Below are positions 22,808 through 31,602 of a DNA stretch of 34,381 nt, piece after piece (position 1 is the stretch's first letter; each line of letters starts with the position of its first letter). Source of the stretch: Bacilli bacterium. GTDB lineage: Bacteria > Bacillota_I > Bacilli_A > RF39 > UBA660. Location of the stretch: positions 1 through 34,381 of the forward strand of contig JAGHHB010000042.1 of the NCBI GenBank assembly GCA_017887885.1. Direction: 5' to 3'. The notes beneath the pieces are model-generated. The model searched no databases, had not been told where the DNA came from, and worked only from the letters and a program-made list of their open reading frames with translations. The translations under genes were made by a program, and so were the position numbers.

Positions 22808-23734
22808 TTGAATATAATTGATAGAGATTTCAAGGAATTTGTTCGGGAAATAAAGAGTAAAAATGAAAAAGAGATATATTATCATATGAGGAGAAAGTTT
22901 GAAACGATTCCTGAAGAAACAAAAAAAAGTTTAGAAAAATTTTTTAGTACTTTTGACTATTGGGGAAAATTAGATATAGATAATGATATATATGAAGAAA
23001 TTGAAAATAAAGAAAAATGTCTATATGATCATATTGATGATTTTGTTTGGTTTTATAATAATTTAGCGGATTATCGATCAAAGAAGACTTTATATTCGAT
23101 TTTAAATAATTGGTATAATTATGATTTTGCTTTATCGGCTTCGACCATAGAATATATGTATGATGATTATTTTGATTTAGATTTAGTTAAAGGTGATAGT
23201 AATGAGGTTATTGTGGATTTGGGAGCATATATAGGGGATACTATTTTGTCATATATTAAAAACTATGGTCAAGAAGCTTATAAAAAGATTTACTGCTATG
23301 AAGTAACCGCTAGTAGTTTTGATCTTTTAAGAGAAAATTTAAAGAACTATAATAATATAGATTTGAGATTTAAAGGGGTTAGTGATTTTTCTGGTATGAT
23401 GAAGCTTGTAAATAATAGGGAGAGTGCTAGTGCTAATACGGTTGTTAATGGTGATGATGGTGATATTGTCGTCACTACTCTAGATGAAGATATAAAGGAA
23501 GCTATTACTTTAATAAAAGCAGATATTGAGGGTGGAGAAGTAAGGGCAATAAAAGGTGCACAAAAGCATATTGTTAATGATCATCCTAAACTTTTAATTT
23601 CTGTTTATCATAGTAACGATGATCTATGGAAGATACCACGTATGATTTATGAGATGGATTCTAGTTACAAATTTTATTTGAGATATAAAAGTACTTGTGT
23701 GTATCCGACAGAAATAACTTTGATTGCTATTTAA
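22808..23734 (+). CDS. FkbM-family SAM methyltransferase
   Basis: About 308 residues. The C-terminal half is a class I SAM methyltransferase of the FkbM type: VIVDLGAYIGDTI is the SAM-binding motif I, followed by YCYEVTASSF and the FkbM hallmark IKADIEGGEVRAIKGAQKHI. The N-terminal 130 residues are helical, Asp/Lys-rich and not recognised. FkbM enzymes methylate sugar or polyketide hydroxyls; the substrate here is unknown. Start TTG 22808 has AGGGTGAT upstream; GTG 22799 overlaps that site and is less likely. A bidirectional terminator separates it from the convergent cotJ operon. Confidence 0.8.
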   Translation: MNIIDRDFKEFVREIKSKNEKEIYYHMRRKFETIPEETKKSLEKFFSTFDYWGKLDIDNDIYEEIENKEKCLYDHIDDFVWFYNNLADYRSKKTLYSILNNWYNYDFALSASTIEYMYDDYFDLDLVKGDSNEVIVDLGAYIGDTILSYIKNYGQEAYKKIYCYEVTASSFDLLRENLKNYNNIDLRFKGVSDFSGMMKLVNNRESASANTVVNGDDGDIVVTTLDEDIKEAITLIKADIEGGEVRAIKGAQKHIVNDHPKLLISVYHSNDDLWKIPRMIYEMDSSYKFYLRYKSTCVYPTEITLIAI

Positions 23735-23743
23735 TAAAAAAAT

Positions 23744-23769
23744 AGAATAATACTTTTGGGTATTATTCT
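23744..23769. terminator. Bidirectional terminator between the methyltransferase and cotJC
   Basis: Perfect 10-bp stem AGAATAATAC/GTATTATTCT (23744-23753 with 23760-23769) around TTTTGG. A-rich sequence to the left and T-rich sequence to the right give a T-tract for both strands. It overlaps the cotJC stop. Confidence 0.8.
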
Positions 23770-24323
23770 AAATTCATTTTTTTATATTCATCATATAGTT
23801 CTTTAAATCTTGTGAAATGGACGATCTCTCTTTGTCTTAAGAATAGTAATGGACCGATAACATCGGGATCATCTGTTAAATTTATCAAGTTTTCGTATAC
23901 GGCTCTAGCTTTTTGTTCGGCGGCCATATCTTCTGATAGATCGGCCAATGGATCACCAGTTGTGGCAAAATAGGCAACAGTAAAAGGAACTCCATTAGCA
24001 TCAGTTGGGTATAATCCTTTACCATGTTCGGCATAGTGGGAGTCTAATCCAGCTTCTCTAATTTCTTTCATACTAGCATCTTTCATTAGTTGATAGATCA
24101 TCGTCGATATCATTTCTACATGTGCTAATTCTTCTGTTCCAATATCTGTAAGTAGAGCTTTGCCTTTGTCAGTTGGCATTGTATAACGTTGATTTAAATA
24201 GCGAAATGCAGCGGCTAATTCTCCATTAGATCCACCATATTGTGTTACTAAATATTTGGCCATTCTTAAATCTTTCTTTTTAATGTTAATTGGATATTCT
24301 AAAGATTTAACATATTTCCACAT
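23763..24323 (-). CDS. cotJC: Spore coat protein CotJC (manganese-catalase type)
   Basis: About 186 residues (family about 190). Ferritin-like Mn-catalase fold with the expected dimanganese ligands: Glu in NGELAAAFRYLNQRY, Glu/His in GTEELAHVEMI, Glu in AAEQKARAVYENL, and Glu/His in RQREIVHFTRF. It is a coat component and probable peroxide-destroying enzyme of the spore. The start is set at ATG 24323 by GGGAGGTG eight bases upstream and by the family N-terminus MWKYVKSLEYP; the longer frame from 24368 runs through the neighbour. One-base overlap (TAATG) with the cotJB-like gene means coupled translation. Confidence 0.93.
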   Translation of the reverse strand: MWKYVKSLEYPINIKKKDLRMAKYLVTQYGGSNGELAAAFRYLNQRYTMPTDKGKALLTDIGTEELAHVEMISTMIYQLMKDASMKEIREAGLDSHYAEHGKGLYPTDANGVPFTVAYFATTGDPLADLSEDMAAEQKARAVYENLINLTDDPDVIGPLLFLRQREIVHFTRFKELYDEYKKMNLE

Positions 24324-24814
24324 TATTTTTGCACCTCCCAAGGCCATGGGGCATTCTTCCAGAGCCAATTTTTTGTTTGCACAGGACTATCTAGAGTTAA
24401 TGGTCCATATTTTTTTTCAAACATCATACAAAGTTCTTTTTCTTTATTTAAATAATTGTTAAATAAATTTAGAGCATTTTGATCATTAGGATAAAGATCT
24501 AAATATAATCCTAAATCGATTATGGCAAATCTTTGTTCATCGATTTGCATAATTAGATCTTCCCTCTCACTATTGGCTTTTAATTCTTGAGGCTTATAGT
24601 TTTTATATTCGTCATAAAGATTATCAAACATATTTCCTCTTTTAAAACCCGTAAATGGGTCGGCTATATTATTATTGGGTTTACCTTGAATAAAATTATT
24701 TGGAAAAGCTGCTTGATAGTTCATATCATTGATCATGCTATTTGGATTAGTCATGAAGTTCATATCATTATAGCTATTGTTTAGATAGTTATAATAATCA
24801 TTGTAATTATTCAT
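24323..24814 (-). CDS. cotJB: CotJB-type coat protein with a CotJA-like N-terminus
   Basis: 163 residues. An Asn/Tyr/Met-rich N-terminus (1-50) leads into DPFTGFKRGNMFDNLYDEYK, resembling the CotJA motif. Then a typical CotJB region follows: REDLIMQIDEQRFAIIDLGLYLDLYPNDQNAL, YGPLTLDS, and the C-terminal WLWKNAPWPWE. B. subtilis has separate cotJA and cotJB; here they appear joined. AGGAGGG precedes the ATG. Upstream on the minus strand CATACACA (24864-24857) resembles a SigE -10 box, but I found no good -35. First gene of the cotJ operon. Confidence 0.85.
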   Translation of the reverse strand: MNNYNDYYNYLNNSYNDMNFMTNPNSMINDMNYQAAFPNNFIQGKPNNNIADPFTGFKRGNMFDNLYDEYKNYKPQELKANSEREDLIMQIDEQRFAIIDLGLYLDLYPNDQNALNLFNNYLNKEKELCMMFEKKYGPLTLDSPVQTKNWLWKNAPWPWEVQK

Positions 24815-24918
24815 TTTCTTTTTCCCTCCTAAAATAGGTTATGTTATTGATGAAAATGTGTATGGGTAAATTCCTAGATGATAGTAAATTTATATTTAAT
24901 AAGTTTGTTGATTTAGAA

Positions 24919-24946
24919 AGGTGAAAAGATTACTTCACTTTTTTTC
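24919..24946 (+). terminator. Terminator-like hairpin upstream of the ABC operon
   Basis: AAGGTGAA/TTCACTTT stem (one G-T pair, 8-nt loop) followed by a T-run, just ahead of the TTGACA box. No plus-strand gene obviously precedes it except a weak 27-codon frame (24842-24925) with no ribosome site. It may insulate the ABC promoter. Confidence 0.5.
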
Positions 24947-25001
24947 TTGACAAAAGAATATTTATGTAGTATTATTTAATTGTACTAGTGCAAATAGTAC
25001 A
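24947..25001 (+). promoter_or_regulatory. ABC-operon promoter with a YtrA-type operator
   Basis: TTGACA (24947-24952), 17-bp spacer, TATTAT (24970-24975). Straight after it lies the perfect inverted repeat TGTACTA-N7-TAGTACA (24981-25001), covering the expected start at about 24982. Its GTAC...GTAC ends and TA-rich centre fit GntR-family operators, and a YtrA-type GntR regulator is encoded in the same operon (27879-28244), so autorepression is likely. Confidence 0.75.
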
Positions 25002-25031
25002 GACATATACTATTGTGAAAGGAGATAGAAT

Positions 25032-25928
25032 ATGATAAGAATTGATAAATTATCTAAAAGATATGATAAAGATTATGTTTTAAATGATCTTAATTGTAGT
25101 ATCAAAGATAATTCTATTTATGGTTTAGTGGGAGCTAATGGATCGGGAAAAAGTACTCTTCTTCGAATAATTATGGGTATTTATGAACCTGACAAAGGAA
25201 ACATTTTGGTCGATGACGAATTAGTTTATGATAATGAAGTTATGAAGCAGAAAATGGTTTTTATTCCAGATGATTTATTTTTTTATCCAGGTTATACTTT
25301 ATTGGATACTGCTAAATATTATGCGTCAATGTATAAAAATTTTGATATGGCTTATTTAAAAGAATTGGCATCTTTATTGAATCTTGACTTAAATAAAAAA
25401 ATAAGTACTTTTTCAAAAGGAATGAAAAGGCAATGTGCACTTATATGTGCAATTGCTACTAATGCCGATTATATGTTTTTTGATGAAACTTTTGATGGTC
25501 TTGATCCGGTTATTAGGAATACGATGAAAAAGGCGCTTATTAAACAAATGAATAAAAAAAATACTACTATAGTTATGACTAGTCATAATCTTAGAGAACT
25601 TGAAGATATTTGTGATAATTTAGGACTTTTATACAAGGGTGGTATTTTATTTGAAAGTGAAATTGATACAATTAAGACAAATATGTTTAAGGTGCAAATA
25701 TCATTAGATAGAGAATTTTCGGAGAGTGATTTTAAAGATTTTAATATTCTTAATTTTAGAAAACAGGGTAGTGTAGCTACTATCATTATTAAAGATTTAG
25801 ATGGAAAAGGGAAAGAAAAATTAGAAAAGATGAATCCAATTATATTAGATTATTTGACTCTTACCCTTGAAGAAGTATTTATTTATGAGATGGAGGCATT
25901 AGGTTATGAATTTAACAAGTTTGTTTAG
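25032..25928 (+). CDS. ABC transporter ATP-binding protein (YtrB-like)
   Basis: 298 residues. Walker A GANGSGKST, Q-loop near DDLFFYPG, signature STFSKGMKRQ (a common FSKGM form), Walker B YMFFDETFDGLDP and an H-loop SHNLRELE. The C-terminal extension (about 215-298) is typical of YtrB/CcmA-type exporters. It would energise the permease encoded next. GAAAGGAG precedes the ATG, and it overlaps the permease gene by 23 bp. First gene of a five-gene operon. Confidence 0.92.
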   Translation: MIRIDKLSKRYDKDYVLNDLNCSIKDNSIYGLVGANGSGKSTLLRIIMGIYEPDKGNILVDDELVYDNEVMKQKMVFIPDDLFFYPGYTLLDTAKYYASMYKNFDMAYLKELASLLNLDLNKKISTFSKGMKRQCALICAIATNADYMFFDETFDGLDPVIRNTMKKALIKQMNKKNTTIVMTSHNLRELEDICDNLGLLYKGGILFESEIDTIKTNMFKVQISLDREFSESDFKDFNILNFRKQGSVATIIIKDLDGKGKEKLEKMNPIILDYLTLTLEEVFIYEMEALGYEFNKFV

Positions 25929-27864
25929 TTTTAGTTACTTAAAAGAAAATTTGAAGAAGTCTCGAGCAATAGTTCTACTTTGTATATTTTTAGTGCCAAT
26001 TATTAATGGTATTGTCTATCTTATGAGAGTTGTTAATAATTCTGCTTTTATGCCCACGATTAATGATTTGTCTGGACTATTACTTTTTTCGATGTACTTG
26101 ATACCGGTAATACTTTCTATTACATTATTTAGTTTTGTATATAAAAGAAAGAGTTGTGATTTTATAGCAGCTATGCCAATATCGAAAAAACAAATCTTTC
26201 TTACAAATACTGTTGGTGGAATTTTAGTGTTATTTTCTATGCAATTAGTTAATTTTATCTTTTTATCAATTATTAGTTTATTATTTAATAATGTTTTTCT
26301 TGATTATTCGATGCTTGTCGATATTTTACTTATTTATAGTATAGCTTACATTTTTGTATTTACAGCTACTAATATAGCAGTTAGTTTAGCTTCTAATAAA
26401 ATTACGACAGTCATTGTCACTCTGCTTGTATTATTTTTGATTCCTTTTATACATACTTTTCTAACTTCTGAACATTTTAGAGGCGATTATAATTATAAAA
26501 CATTAGTTTTGTGTGAGGAAGATTCTTGTCAACCTCAAAATTTCGATTGTTATAATATTGCTTGTGAAGCTAATAGAAAAGAAGGCATATATATTACTGA
26601 TTTAAGTAGTTTAAATAATACGCCATATACCCTTCCTTATGCCGCTATTAATAGGTTTTTATTTGGTATTAGTTCTGAAAATAATCTTAATAGTTCCTTA
26701 ATTAAGATGACACTACTTAGTGTTTTGTATATTATAATTGGACTCATGTTATTTAAAAGAAAGAAATTTGAGGTTGTCGATACTTCTTTTAAAAATGAAC
26801 GAACCCATATTTGGGTTAGAAGTTTGACTATCGTTCCAATTATTTGTATTTGCTACGTTGTCATTGTTGATATGGGAAGTGGAATCTTGAACTTTTTAAC
26901 AATATTATTTCTTTTGGTTTTACTTATTACTTATCTTATCATTTATGATCTTATTACAAGAAAAAAGATTACCAATTTTATGAAGACATTAGCTTCTTTA
27001 ATTATCGTTGTAATACTGGTTGTTCTTATTGGTGAGGCTACCGCTACCAAACAAGAAGAAAACGTCTTAAAAATTAAAGATATAGAAACCATGACCTTCG
27101 ATAATAGCAATTTAGTTTCTAACTTAGGTTATACAAAAGATAAGGAGTTAATTAATTATACTATGTCGATATTTTTAGATAGTATGTTAGAGGGAGAAGC
27201 AAAAAGTTCGTTTCACATAGAAGTTAAAACAAAAACTAATGAAACATATAGTTTTAATATTACAGTAAATGATGAGCAGTATAAGTATATTACCGATAAA
27301 CTTAATTCGGATAAAGACTATTTAAAGACAGCTAAATTTATTGAAAGTGGTGATGATGTTTTTGCGATTAGTCTTGGAGAAGGTGATATATACATAGAGA
27401 AAAGTAGCACTTTATATAAGGCTATTATCAATAAATATGAAAATAGTAAAGGCGTTTTAGATAGAGATAATTCTTCTTTATCTAATATCAAATTATATAT
27501 TTATGATAATTATAATATTCATACTGTTTACTTTAATGATAATGAACTTATAAAGGAAATGATTACATTTTATAATTCAAGAACTAAAAAATTTCTAGGT
27601 AATATGAAAGATGATGATTGTATTGATGCCTATTTCGTAGGAAATTTAACTGAAAGAATATATTTTAGTAGTCCTAATTATACTGAATTAGATAATTTTA
27701 TACTTGATCATATTGATGATCCCTTTGATATTAATAAAGAATTTAGATATGTTGACTTTTATAGTAATGGAGACATGTATACATTTGTTACTAACATGGT
27801 AGAAGAATTTGATGATCTAATCGAAAGAATAGGTGGTAGTGATGAAAATACTTATATGGAATAA
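25906..27864 (+). CDS. ABC permease with a large extracytoplasmic C-terminal domain
   Basis: 652 residues. N-terminal half: about six spans (starting with IVLLCIFLVPIINGIVYLM near 18-36) and then, after an outside loop with four cysteines (about 200-220: CEEDSCQ...CYNIAC), about four more spans up to residue 385. The C-terminal 270 residues are hydrophilic and probably extracytoplasmic. It pairs with the ATPase at 25032. The four-cysteine loop could hold disulfides or a metal; substrate unknown. YtrC/YtrD-like in operon position. Confidence 0.75.
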   Translation: MNLTSLFSFSYLKENLKKSRAIVLLCIFLVPIINGIVYLMRVVNNSAFMPTINDLSGLLLFSMYLIPVILSITLFSFVYKRKSCDFIAAMPISKKQIFLTNTVGGILVLFSMQLVNFIFLSIISLLFNNVFLDYSMLVDILLIYSIAYIFVFTATNIAVSLASNKITTVIVTLLVLFLIPFIHTFLTSEHFRGDYNYKTLVLCEEDSCQPQNFDCYNIACEANRKEGIYITDLSSLNNTPYTLPYAAINRFLFGISSENNLNSSLIKMTLLSVLYIIIGLMLFKRKKFEVVDTSFKNERTHIWVRSLTIVPIICICYVVIVDMGSGILNFLTILFLLVLLITYLIIYDLITRKKITNFMKTLASLIIVVILVVLIGEATATKQEENVLKIKDIETMTFDNSNLVSNLGYTKDKELINYTMSIFLDSMLEGEAKSSFHIEVKTKTNETYSFNITVNDEQYKYITDKLNSDKDYLKTAKFIESGDDVFAISLGEGDIYIEKSSTLYKAIINKYENSKGVLDRDNSSLSNIKLYIYDNYNIHTVYFNDNELIKEMITFYNSRTKKFLGNMKDDDCIDAYFVGNLTERIYFSSPNYTELDNFILDHIDDPFDINKEFRYVDFYSNGDMYTFVTNMVEEFDDLIERIGGSDENTYME

Positions 27865-27878
27865 AAAGGGTGATACTT

Positions 27879-28244
27879 ATGAATGAATCACTGATTAATC
27901 TTGATTATCAAAGTAGGGTTCCTATATATGAACAAATAGTAAATAGTATTGAGAAGTATGTAGCTGTTGGAATTTTGAAAGAAAAAATGCAAATTCTTTC
28001 CATTAGAGAGATGGCCGCTAGTTTAGGTGTTAATCCTAATACTGTTAAGAAGGCGTATGATATATTAGAAAGAAAGGGGATTATTATGACAATTAGTACG
28101 AAGGGAACATTTATTTCAGATGATACTAAAGCGGCGACGAGAGAAAAAATTGATCGAGAGATTAATGATATTAAATCTAGAATAGGTGAGCTTACAAAAA
28201 TGGGCATTAGTAGAGAAGAAGTAATAGAAAGGATCAAAAAATGA
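27879..28244 (+). CDS. GntR-family regulator, YtrA type
   Basis: About 121 residues, the short YtrA length. An N-terminal winged helix (SRVPIYEQIVNSIEKYVAVG, MQILSIREMAASLGVNPNTVKKAYDILERKGII) is followed by a short helical dimerisation tail (to REEVIERIKK) with no ligand domain. It represses ytr-type ABC operons, which are often induced by cell-wall antibiotics. ATG 27879 is set by GGGTGAT upstream (GTG 27870 overlaps that site). It overlaps the next gene by 4 bp. Its likely operator is at 24981-25001. Confidence 0.9.
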   Translation: MNESLINLDYQSRVPIYEQIVNSIEKYVAVGILKEKMQILSIREMAASLGVNPNTVKKAYDILERKGIIMTISTKGTFISDDTKAATREKIDREINDIKSRIGELTKMGISREEVIERIKK

Positions 28245-28921
28245 AAATATTAGAAGTTAATAATTTGTGTAAAAATTATGGAAAAGGAACAACTTTAGTA
28301 AAAGCTATTGATAATATTTCCTTTTCAGTTAATGAAGGAGATTTTGTTGCAATTGTTGGTTCATCTGGAAGTGGGAAATCGACACTACTACATATACTTG
28401 GAGCTGTTGATAAACCTACTAGTGGAAAGGTCATTATAGGTGGAGTGGATGTTTTTAAACAGAAAGAGGATGCATTAGCGGTATTTAGAAGGCGCAAGGT
28501 AGGTCTTATTTATCAATTTTATAATTTAATACCAATTCTTAATGTTGAGGAGAATATGATTCTTCCATTAATGCTAGATGGTAAGAAAGTCGATAAAAAT
28601 TATTTAAAAGAGCTCATTAATACTTTAGGTTTAGAAAAGAGGATAAATCATTTACCAAATGAGTTGTCTGGCGGTCAACAGCAAAGGGTATCTATCGGTA
28701 GAGCTTTAATAGCAAGACCGGATATTATTCTAGCGGATGAGCCAACAGGTAATTTAGATTCTAAAGCAAGTAAAGAAATTATGGAATTACTTAAACTGTC
28801 TAACCAAAAATATCATCAAACGATTATTATGATCACACACGATATGAATTTAGCAAAAAATGCAAATAGAATAATTACTCTTGAAGACGGAAAGATAGTT
28901 AAAGATGAGGAAATAAAATGA
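28241..28921 (+). CDS. ABC transporter ATPase, MacB/LolD type
   Basis: 226 residues, the standard length. Walker A GSSGSGKST, Q-loop YQFYNLIP, signature LSGGQQQRVSIGRAL, Walker B IILADEPTGNLDS, H-loop THDMNLA. This class drives FtsX-type permeases that move substrates by mechanotransmission (antibiotic resistance or lipoprotein export). It overlaps the regulator gene by 4 bp on the left and its permease by 4 bp on the right. Confidence 0.95.
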   Translation: MKILEVNNLCKNYGKGTTLVKAIDNISFSVNEGDFVAIVGSSGSGKSTLLHILGAVDKPTSGKVIIGGVDVFKQKEDALAVFRRRKVGLIYQFYNLIPILNVEENMILPLMLDGKKVDKNYLKELINTLGLEKRINHLPNELSGGQQQRVSIGRALIARPDIILADEPTGNLDSKASKEIMELLKLSNQKYHQTIIMITHDMNLAKNANRIITLEDGKIVKDEEIK

Positions 28922-31473
28922 AAATTCTAAATGAACTTACGATAAAAAATCTGAAATTAAATAAAAAAAGAACAATAGTAACGATTATCGGAATTATTTT
29001 ATCGACATCCTTGATGGTTGGAATTGGGCTTCTGTTTTCGACTTTTCAAGACTATATGATCGAAGAAGTTACAAGTTATAGTGGAAGTTATCATGCCCTA
29101 TATAGTGGTCTTTCGGCTGATAGTTTAAAAAATATTAATGGGGAAAGTGAGTTTACTACTTTTTATGAAAAGGGAATTGGTTTTAGTAAAATTGATACAG
29201 ACAATGAATATAAACCATATCTTTATATAATGGAAGTTAATAAAAATTATTTTAATGAACTTAAATTAATTGAGGGAAGATTTCCTGAAAATGATAATGA
29301 ACTTGTTATTTCTTCACATATTAGTAGTAACGGTTCTAAAGATTATGCCGTTGGCGAGAGTATAACGTTAGATTATGGATATCGAGTTTTTGAAGGTGAA
29401 AAAAACTATAATAATGATGGTTATATTGAAGGAGAGAATCTAGTAATTACTGATTCCCGTGAATATACTATTGTTGGTATAGTAAGTAGAAGTAATTATG
29501 AAGATTATTCGGCCTCTGGTTATAGTGTGTTTACTTTAAATGAGAATCTTGATGGAAATATAAATCTTTATACTGTTTTTAATCAAAAAAATAAAATCAT
29601 TAATCAAGCTAAAGAATTAGCTAAAGAACTTAATTATGATGAGAATGCAATTATTTATAATGCTTCTTTACTTGCTTTATATGGTGAAAGTGGTTATTCA
29701 AATGTAAGCTCTTCTATGGTAAAGATGCTAGTAATTATGCTTAGTCTTGTTTCTATAGGATGTATTATTGTTATTTATAATTCTTTTGCTATATCAGTTA
29801 TGGAAAGAAAAAAAGAATTTGGACTTCTTTCAAGTATTGGAAGTACGCGCAAACAACTTTCTTATATGGTCTTTTTTGAAGCTTTAATAGTTGGTTTAAT
29901 TGGAGTTATTCTTGGAATTGTTGGAGCTTACATTGGTATTGGTGTTGTTGTGGCTATTATTAATAATTTGATTGGCGATCTATTAGAATACAAACTTCAT
30001 TTAGTTACTAATATGATGTTTATTATAATACCAGTTATTTTTATGGCTTTAGTGATACTTATTTCAGCAATTGTCCCATCGAGAAGAGCTAGTAAAGTAT
30101 CGCCAATTGAGGCTATTAGACAAAATGACGATATTAAAATTAATAGAAAAAAAATTAAAACTAGCAAATTTATTAATAAATTATTTGGTATTGAAGGTGA
30201 AATTGCTCTTAAGAATATTAAGCGAAATAAAAAGAAATATCGAATTACTATAGTTAGTTTATTTATTAGTATTGTTTTGTTTATATCTTTTTCAGCTTAT
30301 ATGAATTATACTTTAAATACTGTTAATAATGTGGTGGGAGAATATCCTTATGATATTACTATTGTTTATTATGATGAAAGTGATACCATAAAACAAAAAA
30401 TTGATCAAATAGTCAATAGTCCGGAAGTTGATGATTATGTTAAGTATAAAGTTGTCGAAGTTCCAATAAAGAGAATAAATAATTACACGGAAGAATATAA
30501 GAATTATGCAAAGAATAGATTTATGGATGATTATGATGAACTTTTTGCCAAAAATAAGTTTGATTATATATCTGTTATTGTGTTAGACGACAATAGCTAT
30601 GATACTTATAAGGAGAAAATAGGATTAAATGAAGATAAAATAATTCTTCTTAATAATTATAAAGGTGTTACTTATAGTAATGATGCGAGGGTTAATTATG
30701 ATATTCCTGTTGTTAAAAAAGGGAATTTAAATCTTACTATTTGTAATTTTGCTGAAGTAAATGATGATGAAATCAAAGAAAATAGTGATAATTATTGTAA
30801 TAAAAATATTAATAATATCTTTATTACAGATAAAAGTTATTATCTAGCACCTGAATTAGCTAGTTATGATTCTTATAAACTAGTTGTTAATGAAAAAATA
30901 TTTAAGGCCATTATCGATAATAATGAAATGGTAACGCATATTGTTAATATAGCTAGTGATAATTATGTTAATATTGACAAAATGGGTGAAGAATTAAGTA
31001 AGCAAGAAAACGTTTATTATTCTAATATTGAAGAGGATAGTAAAATGGAGAGAAATTTGGTTTTGGCTATTGAAATTTTAATGTATGGCTTTATTGCTTT
31101 AATTACTTTGATTGGTGTTACATCGGTATTTAATACAATTTCAACAAGTATGGCTTTAAGAAAGAAAGAGTTTGCAATTTTAAGAAGTATTGGTCTTACC
31201 AAAAAGGGATTTAATAAGATATTGTTTTTTGAAAGCCTTTTCTTTGGACTTAAGTCTTTATTGTATGCTTTACCAATGTCTTTTATAATTATTGTTTTGA
31301 TACATATGTCTCTTTCTGGTGTAATTAGTAGTGGCGGTATTATGGTGCCTTGGAATAATGTTATTTTGGCAATTATTATGGTATTTATGATTGTTCTTCT
31401 TACTATGTTGTATTCATCAAATAAAATAAAAAAACATAATATTTTGGAACAAATAAGAGAAGAAAATATCTAA
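28918..31473 (+). CDS. FtsX-family ABC permease with two FtsX domains
   Basis: 851 residues. One N-terminal span (about 18-40), a large extracytoplasmic domain (45-260), a first FtsX domain of three spans (about 265-395, with VMERKKEFGLLSSIGSTRKQL coupling segment), a central basic stretch (KINRKKIKTSK), another span near 440-460, a second outside domain, and a second FtsX domain (about 715-845; ALRKKEFAILRSIGLTKKGF). This double layout is typical of bacitracin/peptide-exporter permeases. Partner of the ATPase at 28241. A strong terminator follows. Confidence 0.9.
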   Translation: MKILNELTIKNLKLNKKRTIVTIIGIILSTSLMVGIGLLFSTFQDYMIEEVTSYSGSYHALYSGLSADSLKNINGESEFTTFYEKGIGFSKIDTDNEYKPYLYIMEVNKNYFNELKLIEGRFPENDNELVISSHISSNGSKDYAVGESITLDYGYRVFEGEKNYNNDGYIEGENLVITDSREYTIVGIVSRSNYEDYSASGYSVFTLNENLDGNINLYTVFNQKNKIINQAKELAKELNYDENAIIYNASLLALYGESGYSNVSSSMVKMLVIMLSLVSIGCIIVIYNSFAISVMERKKEFGLLSSIGSTRKQLSYMVFFEALIVGLIGVILGIVGAYIGIGVVVAIINNLIGDLLEYKLHLVTNMMFIIIPVIFMALVILISAIVPSRRASKVSPIEAIRQNDDIKINRKKIKTSKFINKLFGIEGEIALKNIKRNKKKYRITIVSLFISIVLFISFSAYMNYTLNTVNNVVGEYPYDITIVYYDESDTIKQKIDQIVNSPEVDDYVKYKVVEVPIKRINNYTEEYKNYAKNRFMDDYDELFAKNKFDYISVIVLDDNSYDTYKEKIGLNEDKIILLNNYKGVTYSNDARVNYDIPVVKKGNLNLTICNFAEVNDDEIKENSDNYCNKNINNIFITDKSYYLAPELASYDSYKLVVNEKIFKAIIDNNEMVTHIVNIASDNYVNIDKMGEELSKQENVYYSNIEEDSKMERNLVLAIEILMYGFIALITLIGVTSVFNTISTSMALRKKEFAILRSIGLTKKGFNKILFFESLFFGLKSLLYALPMSFIIIVLIHMSLSGVISSGGIMVPWNNVILAIIMVFMIVLLTMLYSSNKIKKHNILEQIREENI

Positions 31474-31477
31474 TTTT

Positions 31478-31520
31478 AAAAAACTGTTTTGAAAGATTTG
31501 TATTTTGAGACAGTTTTTTT
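31478..31520 (+). terminator. Terminator of the ABC operon
   Basis: AAAAAACTGT (31478-31487) pairs with ACAGTTTTTT (31510-31519), ten bp, with a T-run; five bases after the FtsX-permease stop. Confidence 0.85.
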
Positions 31521-31602
31521 AAATAACTGATATAATAAAATTAAAAAGTGCTTTCTTTTTTTTATAGTTTATTATATAATAATATAGAAAGAGGGTGAAA
31601 AA

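Noticed and set aside
24842-24925. 27-codon plus-strand ORF before the ABC operon
   Set aside because: No ribosome site or promoter, and it overlaps the cotJ promoter region on the other strand.
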